Source of the DNA: Desulfobulbaceae bacterium UBA2262
GTDB lineage: Bacteria > Desulfobacterota > Desulfobulbia > Desulfobulbales > Desulfurivibrionaceae
DNA length: 19,131 nucleotides
Direction of reading: 5' to 3'
Assembly: GCA_002347185.1 (NCBI GenBank)
Contig: DDXK01000057.1
Span: forward strand, 1 to 19,131
Shown: positions 14,448-19,131 of the stretch, in pieces
Layout of the letters: every line of letters begins with the position of its first letter
Numbering within the stretch: the stretch's first letter is position 1
Notes under the pieces: generated by a model
Seen by the model: the letters and a program-made list of their open reading frames with translations, nothing else
Databases searched by the model: none
What the model was told of the DNA's origin: nothing
Translations under genes and position numbers: made by a program

Positions 14448-15635
14448 ATGCAGACTCCTTTGCCCCGCCGCATCATCCATCTCGACATGGACGCCTTCTA
14501 TGCCTCGGTGGAGATCCTCGACAACCCCACCCTGCGCGGCAGGCCCGTGGTGGTGGGCGGCTCTTGCCAGCGCGGCGTGGTCTCGGCCGCCTCCTACGAG
14601 GCCAGGAAATACGGGATCCGCTCGGCGCTGCCCATCGCCATGGCGCGAAAACTCTGCCCCCAGGCCGTCTTTCTCCCGGTGCGCATGGCCCGCTACCAGG
14701 AGCTTTCCCAGCGGATCATGGCGATCTTCGCCCGTTTTACCCCCCTGGTTGAGCCGCTTTCCCTCGACGAGGCCTTCCTCGACGTCACGGCCAGCCAGAC
14801 CCTGCTGGGAACGGCGGAAGAGATCGCGGCCAGGATCAGAATGCTCGTCAGGGAGGAAACCGGCCTCACCGTCTCGGCCGGGGTCGCCTCCTCGAAGCTG
14901 GTGGCCAAGATCGCCTCCGACCTCGACAAGCCGGACGGGCTCACCATCGTGCCCGCGGGCAGCGAAGAGGAATTCCTGGCCCCGCTGCCCATCGCCCGGC
15001 TCTGGGGCGTGGGCGCGGCCACCCGGAAAACCCTGGCCCTGCTTGGGGTAAAGACCATCGGCGACCTGAAAAAATTGCCCCCCCGCATCCTCGCCGCCAA
15101 GCTCGGCAAGCTGGGTCCGCTGCTCGTCGACTCGGCCCGGGGCATCGACCTCCGGCCAGTGGAGCCGGAGCGGGAGGCAAAATCGATCGGCAATGAGGAA
15201 ACCTTTGCCACCGACCTCTTCGACCTGAGGCGAATCGAGCAGGAACTGCTGGCCCTCTGCACCAGGGTGGGCAGAAGGGCCCGCCGCCACGGGCTGCGCG
15301 GCAGAACCGTCACCCTCAAGCTCAAGTACCGGGACTTCACCCAGATTACCCGCTCCCGCACCCTGCCCGCCGCCAGCGACGACGAACAGACCCTGTACAC
15401 GACGGGCCGGGACCTGCTCGCCAAAACCGAGGCCGGCAGCCGGCCGGTGCGCCTGCTGGGCCTCTCCCTTTCCAGCCTGGAGACGGCGGAAAGAGGCCAG
15501 CTTTCCCTCTTTTCCCCGACCACGAAAAAGGAAAAGTGCAGGCGCCACCTCTCCCACGCCATCGACGCCATCAGCAGTCGCTTTGGGGAAGGGGCCATCC
15601 TGCCGGGGAAACTGCTCGCGACGGAAAAAGAGTGA
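14448..15635 (+). CDS. dinB: DNA polymerase IV (Y-family translesion polymerase)
   Basis: A 395-aa Y-family polymerase that extends DNA past damaged bases with low fidelity. The palm acidic residues are present in LDMDAFYASVE (12-22) and PLSLDEAFLDVT (103-114). VSAGVASSKLVAKIASD (142-158) and the helix-hairpin-helix WGVGAATRKTLALLGV (186-201) follow, then the little-finger domain (about 240-345). QLSLF (351-355) matches the beta-clamp binding motif QLxLF; about 40 further residues follow it, ending in a conserved-looking ISSRFGEGAI. Length is slightly above E. coli DinB (351 aa) but normal for this subtype. The ATG at 14448 gives the usual N-terminus, though the ribosome site is weak. It is divergent from the cyclase gene across a 382-bp gap, and appears monocistronic. 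Confidence 0.97.
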   Translation: MQTPLPRRIIHLDMDAFYASVEILDNPTLRGRPVVVGGSCQRGVVSAASYEARKYGIRSALPIAMARKLCPQAVFLPVRMARYQELSQRIMAIFARFTPLVEPLSLDEAFLDVTASQTLLGTAEEIAARIRMLVREETGLTVSAGVASSKLVAKIASDLDKPDGLTIVPAGSEEEFLAPLPIARLWGVGAATRKTLALLGVKTIGDLKKLPPRILAAKLGKLGPLLVDSARGIDLRPVEPEREAKSIGNEETFATDLFDLRRIEQELLALCTRVGRRARRHGLRGRTVTLKLKYRDFTQITRSRTLPAASDDEQTLYTTGRDLLAKTEAGSRPVRLLGLSLSSLETAERGQLSLFSPTTKKEKCRRHLSHAIDAISSRFGEGAILPGKLLATEKE

Positions 15636-15815
15636 CCCTCCCGCAGGGCCGGTAAAAACTGGGCAAATCCCCAAGGCCGTCTGGCCTAATCACCAGATTC
15701 CGGCCCTCCTGCCGCCCATGCTTGCCCCCGGCCGGAAGGGGCAGCCAGGCCATCCCTCCTGGGGCCAAAGAACAGGGACCACGCCGAAACAACCTTTTTT
15801 CAGAATCTTACCCGC

Positions 15816-15831
15816 ACCGCCCGGAGGCGGT
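15816..15831. repeat. ACCGCC-N4-GGCGGT inverted repeat upstream of the activator promoter
   Basis: Perfect 6-bp dyad with a 4-nt centre (CGGA), about 50 bp upstream of the -24 element at 15874. It could be an enhancer for autoregulation, or simply an RNA hairpin. It does not match the GTYGCA-N4-TGCRAC dyads found after the gene. Confidence 0.4.
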
Positions 15832-15871
15832 CTTCCCCCACCCCAGCGATTCTCAGCGCAACCGCCTCCTG

Positions 15872-15888
15872 CTGGCCCGATTGTTGCT
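15872..15888 (+). promoter_or_regulatory. sigma-54 (-24/-12) promoter of the activator gene
   Basis: CTGGCCCGATTGTTGCT matches YTGGCACGRNNNTTGCW with one mismatch (A to C). GG (15874-15875) and GC (15886-15887) are 10 nt apart. Start expected near 15899, giving a leader of about 115 nt. This points to autoregulation or control by another enhancer-binding protein. Confidence 0.68.
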
Positions 15889-16014
15889 ACATCGATCCCC
15901 CTGAAATGCTTGCCCTGCGGTCCCTTTCTGCCTGCGACCCCTTTCTGCCCAGGGAAAAAGCCCGTCTAGAGGGGCAACCGGCAAGCGAGACATCGAAACA
16001 ACGAGGAAAAACGC

Positions 16015-18042
16015 ATGGAAATGGAAAGCAGCATTCAGGAACGGCGGGCCCATCGTCGGGCGCCACTCAACCTCATGTTCCGCCTGCACGAAAACCCCTC
16101 CCATCAGGTCTGGTATGCCAGAAGCAGAGACGTACACCCCCTGGGCATCCAGGTCGAAACCGAGCCACCGGTGCCCATGGAGCCCAGGATGGTCTTCGAG
16201 CTCTGGCCCGAGGATCCCGCCCTGAGCGACCACCTGGTGCGGGCGGAAGTGCGCTGGGTCAAGCCCCTCTCGGGGAAAAGGATCCTCTGCGGGCTTTCCT
16301 TTGCCTACAAAACCGACTGGGCCGTGCCGGTCTCCACCATCTCCCGGGCCCTGCCCTTTGCCAACGAGGCGGACCAGAGCCTGGCCCCCCTGGGCTTCAT
16401 CATGGACAGCATCGTGGACGGGGTGTTCAGCGTGGACAACACCTGGCGGATCACCTCCTTCAACAGGGCGGCGGAAATCCTTACCGGCTGGAGCCGGGAA
16501 GAGGCCATCGGCAGGCCCTGCCACGAGGTGTTCAAATCAAGCTCCTGCGGCGAGGAGTGCTTCCTGGCCCGGAGTATCCTCGCAGGGAGCCCCATCGAAA
16601 ATCAGTCGGTTTTCATCACCCATGCCAGCGGCAAGCGCATCGCCACCACCTTCAGCGCCGCCCCCCTCCGCGACGCCATGGGCAAGATCACCGGCGGCGT
16701 CCAGGTGTTCCGCGATGTCAACACGACCATGAACCGCTCCCTGATCCTGGACAACATCGCCGACGGGGTTTTCACCGTGGACACGGCCTGGCGCATCACC
16801 TCCTTCAACCGGGCCGCGGAAAAAATCACCGGCGTCCCTGCCAGCGAGGCCCTGGGTAAATCGTGCAGCGACGTCTTCCACGCCAATATCTGCGGGGAGG
16901 ACTGCGCCATCGCCCAGAGCATGTTCACCGGCAAGCCGGCGACCAACCGCTGCATCCAGATCCTGAACAACGAGGAAAAAAAGATCCCGGTCAGCATCTG
17001 CGCCGCGCCCATGTACGACAGCCTCGGCAATCTGATCGGGGGGGTGGAAACCTTCCGGGATCTGCGCACGATCAATTACCTGCAGAAGCGCCTCTCCCGC
17101 CGCAACTCCCTGGGAGACATCCTGAGCAAAAGCCCCTCCATGCAGAAAATTTTCGACCTGCTCCCCCAGATCGCCCGCAGCGCCAGCAACGTGCTCATCC
17201 TCGGCGAATCGGGCACGGGCAAGGAACTGGTGGCCCGGGCCCTGCACGACATGAGCGACCGCGGGGAGGGGCCTTTCGTGGCCGTCAATTGCGGGGCGCT
17301 GCCCGACAGCCTGCTGGAGGCGGAACTCTTCGGTTACAAGGCCGGTGCCTTTACCGATGCCAAAAAAGACAAGCCGGGCCGCTTTAAAATGGCTGAAAAC
17401 GGCACTCTTTTTTTAGATGAGATCGGTGATATTCCCTCCTCCATGCAGGTCAAGCTTTTGCGTGTCCTGCAGGAAAAAACATATGAGCCGCTGGGGTCAA
17501 CGGAAAGTGTCGAGCATAATGTGCGGATTATTGCGGCCACTAATAAAAATCTGGAAGACCTCGTCCGGCAGGGCCGTTTCCGGGAAGATCTTTTCTACCG
17601 GATTAACGTTTTCAAAATCGATCTTCCTCCGCTCAGGGAGCGCATGGAGGATATTCCCCTGCTGATTGAACATTTCATCACCCGTTTCAACGCCATTCAG
17701 AAAAAATCAATCTCCGGCATCACGAGCGAAGCCATGTCATCGCTCATGACACATTCTTATCCGGGCAACATTCGGGAACTGGCGAACATTATTGAACGCG
17801 CCTTTATTCTCTGCAAAACGGATTTCATTGAAAAAAAACACCTGCCCGAAGCGTTGCTTCCGGGAAACACCGTACGCACCGACAGCAATTCCAATTCCTT
17901 ACGGGATGTTCAATCCAACTATCTGCTTGATATTCTCAAACAAAACAACTGGAACCGGCTGCAAACAGCCCGGCAACTGGGCATTCATAAAAGCACTCTT
18001 TACCGCAAAATCAAGTCTCTGGGCATTGAACTGCCGTTATAA
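16015..18042 (+). CDS. PilZ-PAS-PAS sigma-54-dependent transcriptional activator
   Basis: A 675-aa enhancer-binding protein that remodels sigma-54 RNA polymerase. Residues 8-100 look like a PilZ domain: RRAHR supplies the RxxxR c-di-GMP motif, but the second motif is DVHPLG (39-44), with His where Ser is usual. PAS1 (about 124-235) and PAS2 (about 239-350) are close repeats 115 residues apart; each carries C-x8-C-x3-C (C169/C178/C182 and C284/C293/C297). The AAA+ domain has Walker A GESGTGKE (397-404), GAFTDA (444-449, where GAFTGA is canonical), Walker B TLFLDEIGD (464-472) and FREDLFYRINV (522-532). A Fis-type helix-turn-helix covers about 645-670 (TARQLGIHKSTLYRKI). There is no receiver domain, so it senses signals directly. 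The ATG at 16015 has AGGA at 7 nt. Codons switch from GC-rich to AT-richer near residue 455-460, so the gene is mosaic. Likely target: the next operon, and possibly itself. Confidence 0.96.
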   Translation: MEMESSIQERRAHRRAPLNLMFRLHENPSHQVWYARSRDVHPLGIQVETEPPVPMEPRMVFELWPEDPALSDHLVRAEVRWVKPLSGKRILCGLSFAYKTDWAVPVSTISRALPFANEADQSLAPLGFIMDSIVDGVFSVDNTWRITSFNRAAEILTGWSREEAIGRPCHEVFKSSSCGEECFLARSILAGSPIENQSVFITHASGKRIATTFSAAPLRDAMGKITGGVQVFRDVNTTMNRSLILDNIADGVFTVDTAWRITSFNRAAEKITGVPASEALGKSCSDVFHANICGEDCAIAQSMFTGKPATNRCIQILNNEEKKIPVSICAAPMYDSLGNLIGGVETFRDLRTINYLQKRLSRRNSLGDILSKSPSMQKIFDLLPQIARSASNVLILGESGTGKELVARALHDMSDRGEGPFVAVNCGALPDSLLEAELFGYKAGAFTDAKKDKPGRFKMAENGTLFLDEIGDIPSSMQVKLLRVLQEKTYEPLGSTESVEHNVRIIAATNKNLEDLVRQGRFREDLFYRINVFKIDLPPLRERMEDIPLLIEHFITRFNAIQKKSISGITSEAMSSLMTHSYPGNIRELANIIERAFILCKTDFIEKKHLPEALLPGNTVRTDSNSNSLRDVQSNYLLDILKQNNWNRLQTARQLGIHKSTLYRKIKSLGIELPL

Positions 18043-18048
18043 GCAAAG

Positions 18049-18095
18049 GTCGCATAATTGCAACTAAAAGGCAAACATTGTCGCATTGTTGCACC
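18049..18095. promoter_or_regulatory. tandem enhancer-like dyads (GTYGCA-N4-TGCRAC)
   Basis: Site 1 (18049-18064) GTCGCATAATTGCAAC is a full dyad of the form GTYGCA-N4-TGCRAC. Site 2 (18080-18095) GTCGCATTGTTGCACC has one mismatch. The centres are 31 bp apart, close to three helical turns, so both sites face the same side of DNA. They lie about 117 and 86 bp upstream of the -24 GG at 18174. This is the classic layout of a sigma-54 activator enhancer, immediately after the activator gene. A weak hairpin, ATTGTT / AACAAT plus a T-run (18085-18108), overlaps site 2 and might also end the activator transcript. Confidence 0.72.
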
Positions 18096-18121
18096 AGTAA
18101 CAATTTTTCGTAATTTGCTTC

Positions 18122-18134
18122 TGTTATCATAACA
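18122..18134. repeat. 13-bp perfect palindrome between enhancer and promoter
   Basis: TGTTAT-C-ATAACA, about 46 bp upstream of the -24 element at 18174, in AT-rich DNA. It may be a site for a second regulator or part of a weak terminator with the following TTTTTATT. No family can be assigned. Confidence 0.4.
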
Positions 18135-18171
18135 CACCGTTTTTATTAGCCTATTATTGTATTTTCCAAAC

Positions 18172-18188
18172 TTGGCATTCAATTTGCA
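18172..18188 (+). promoter_or_regulatory. sigma-54 (-24/-12) promoter of the NifX-like/arginine decarboxylase genes
   Basis: TTGGCATTCAATTTGCA keeps the invariant GG (18174-18175) and GC (18186-18187) with 10 nt between, and a perfect TTTGCA -12 block. Start expected near 18199, about 44 nt before the ATG at 18243. Together with the upstream dyads this is a complete sigma-54 control region. Confidence 0.78.
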
Positions 18189-18242
18189 AATGTGATTATC
18201 TGAATAGTATTTGTTCACAAAACATTAAAGAAAGAAGATTTT

Positions 18243-18635
18243 ATGAAAGTAGCACTTTCTGTGTGGAAGGACTACATGTCTACCGTTTTCGATGCCGCGG
18301 ATAACTTACTGATTGTGGAAATAGACGAGGCTAAAAAACAAAAAAGGACATTGATTAAGTTCAATACGCCCGACATATTAGGCCGCGTACTGCAACTTAT
18401 GGAGCAGAAAGTCAATATATTGATTTGCGGCGCCATTTCCCGGCAGTTTCAGTCGGCAATCAAATCAGCAGGAATCGAGATTTATCCCTTTGTCCGCGGA
18501 CCGGTGGATGATGTCATCAGCGCCTATCAAAAAGGACTGATTAATCATGCGGTTTTTGCTCTGCCCGGTTGCCGCAAACATGGATTTGCCGGCAGACGTC
18601 AGGCCAACCACCAAAGACGCTGTGGCAGGCCGTAA
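18243..18635 (+). CDS. NifX/NifB-like (dinitrogenase Fe-Mo cofactor domain) small protein
   Basis: A 130-aa cytosolic protein of the dinitrogenase iron-molybdenum cofactor biosynthesis domain family. The N-terminus MKVALSVWKDYMSTVFDAAD, the core NILICGAISRQF (58-69), GPVDDVISAYQKG (86-98) and the LPGC (107-110) near a basic, Gly/Arg-rich tail match family members widespread in anaerobes. Family proteins bind metal-sulfur or Mo clusters, but most outside nif clusters have no proven role. No nitrogenase genes are in the window, so a nif function should not be assumed. The ATG at 18243 follows only a weak AGAAG site. It lies 54 nt downstream of the -12 element and 61 nt ahead of the arginine decarboxylase; no terminator is visible between, so a two-gene operon is likely. 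Confidence 0.88.
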   Translation: MKVALSVWKDYMSTVFDAADNLLIVEIDEAKKQKRTLIKFNTPDILGRVLQLMEQKVNILICGAISRQFQSAIKSAGIEIYPFVRGPVDDVISAYQKGLINHAVFALPGCRKHGFAGRRQANHQRRCGRP

Positions 18636-18696
18636 AAAACAATCTTTTCTAAGCTCGATTTTGCTTTATCAGGAACATTTGGAAAGGAGAAATAAA

Positions 18697-19131
18697 TTGA
18701 ATCAGTCCATCCCTAAAGAGCTGTTCTTCACCAAAGGCTGCGGTACCCACACGGAACAACTGCACTCATTTGAACTGGCACTGCGCGATGCCGGTATTGA
18801 AAAATGTAATCTGGTGCAGGTATCGAGCATTCTGCCTCCGGGTTGCCGGGTAATATCGCGATCCGAAGGCCTCAAAAAGTTGAAGCCGGGGGCAATTACC
18901 TTCTGCGTTATGAGCCGCTGCTGCAGTAATGAACCACGGCGGCTGATTTCGGCGGCTGTCGGCTGCGCCATACCGGTGGATAAAAAAACTTACGGCTACA
19001 TCAGTGAACACCATGCTTTCGGCTGCACCGAACGGCAAACCGGCGATTATGCGGAAGATCTGGCGGCGGCAATGCTCGCTTCCACTCTGGGCATCGATTT
19101 CAATGTTGATGAAAGCTGGGATGAAAAGAAA
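18697..19131 (+). CDS. pdaD: pyruvoyl-dependent arginine decarboxylase (runs off right edge)
   Basis: At least 145 residues, frame still open at the window end. The family converts arginine to agmatine and CO2, using a pyruvoyl group made by self-cleavage of a proenzyme at a Ser-Ser bond. The cleavage region VSSILPPG is present, with S43-S44 as the predicted bond. The preceding THTEQLHSFELALRDAGI stretch, the KPGAITFCVMSR strand and the GYISEHHAFG region also fit the PvlArgDC family. Start is TTG at 18697, preceded by AAAGGAG at 7 nt; no in-frame ATG lies nearby. Usual family length is about 150-190 aa, so only a short C-terminal part should be missing. Agmatine can feed polyamine synthesis or acid resistance; which applies here is not shown. 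It is probably co-transcribed with the NifX-like gene from the sigma-54 promoter. Confidence 0.92.
   Translation, partial: MNQSIPKELFFTKGCGTHTEQLHSFELALRDAGIEKCNLVQVSSILPPGCRVISRSEGLKKLKPGAITFCVMSRCCSNEPRRLISAAVGCAIPVDKKTYGYISEHHAFGCTERQTGDYAEDLAAAMLASTLGIDFNVDESWDEKK

Larger units (their letters stand above)
15636..16014 (+). other. 379-bp hairpin-rich gap before the sigma-54 activator
   Basis: No credible gene is seen. The GC-rich first 200 bp hold several hairpins: GGCCGTCTGG pairing with CCAGA and CGGCC (15675-15705, one 3-nt bulge); TGCCCC / GGGGCA; CCAGG / CCTGG; and a perfect ACCGCC-CGGA-GGCGGT (15816-15831). None is followed by a proper T-tract, so no clear dinB terminator is visible. 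A T6 run lies at about 15795-15800. The last 140 bp hold a sigma-54 promoter and the activator leader. No known riboswitch consensus (c-di-GMP, cobalamin) was matched by eye. Confidence 0.5.

Noticed and set aside
14340..14450. LexA box before dinB
   Set aside because: Only half-sites (CTGT; CGAAC) are seen, with no matching partner at the right distance.
15655..15780. possible c-di-GMP (GEMM) or cobalamin riboswitch before the activator
   Set aside because: Short strings look similar (GGGCAAA, CCGGTAAAA), but the conserved core and its spacing could not be matched. A covariance-model search would be decisive.
15583..15969. 128-aa plus-strand frame overlapping the end of dinB
   Set aside because: Pro-rich, no family resemblance, no ribosome site; it covers the hairpins and a sigma-54 promoter.
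1..19131. tRNA, rRNA, CRISPR arrays, insertion sequences or integrase genes
   Set aside because: None was seen on either strand, including near the composition break, so a transposon or phage explanation for the break has no direct support.

Overview
This window reads as a bacterial chromosome fragment, most likely from the Desulfobacterota (former Deltaproteobacteria). That placement is inferred from the gene families together: a stand-alone Lrp RAM-domain protein, a beta-CASP metallo-hydrolase, an enhancer-binding protein with paired Cys-containing PAS domains, a PEP-CTERM protein and a pyruvoyl arginine decarboxylase. No rRNA or other taxonomic marker is present. Most of the window is GC-rich (60-70% in hand-counted lines) with C/G-ending codons. 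From about 17,340-17,400 to the right end it drops to roughly 32-53% in hand-counted lines.

Layout, left to right. (1) The N-terminal two-fifths or so of clpB runs leftward off the edge. (2) After a 396-bp regulatory gap comes a rightward gene for a secreted fibro-slime/PEP-CTERM protein with a near-consensus sigma-54 promoter and a clear terminator, then an ArsB/SLC13-type transporter with a strong sigma-70 promoter. (3) A long leftward block follows: beta-CASP metallo-hydrolase, Lrp-type RAM protein, tamA and tamB (overlapping by 20 nt), serA, and a GGDEF diguanylate cyclase with its own near-consensus sigma-54 promoter. (4) Rightward again are dinB (DNA polymerase IV), a 379-bp hairpin-rich gap, and a 675-aa PilZ-PAS-PAS-AAA+-Fis sigma-54 activator. 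(5) After a 200-bp gap with two enhancer-like dyads and a -24/-12 promoter come a NifX/NifB-like small protein and a pyruvoyl-dependent arginine decarboxylase that runs off the right edge.

The main theme is sigma-54 control. Four -24/-12 promoters can be read by eye, each with exactly 10 nt between the GG and GC dinucleotides. They lie upstream of the PEP-CTERM protein, the diguanylate cyclase, the activator itself, and the NifX-like/arginine decarboxylase pair. The activator carries an N-terminal PilZ-like domain (candidate c-di-GMP receptor), and a diguanylate cyclase gene lies about 2 kb away. Together they could form a c-di-GMP/sigma-54 circuit reaching surface proteins and amine metabolism; this is inference.

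The most striking anomaly is a sharp base-composition break inside the activator's AAA+ domain, just after the GAFTDA loop. The sensor half matches the GC-rich left side. The Walker B/HTH half, the enhancer dyads and the target genes match the low-GC right side. Either a sensor/output recombination joined a foreign regulatory module to a resident sensor, or the sequence is an assembly chimera joined at a conserved AAA+ stretch.
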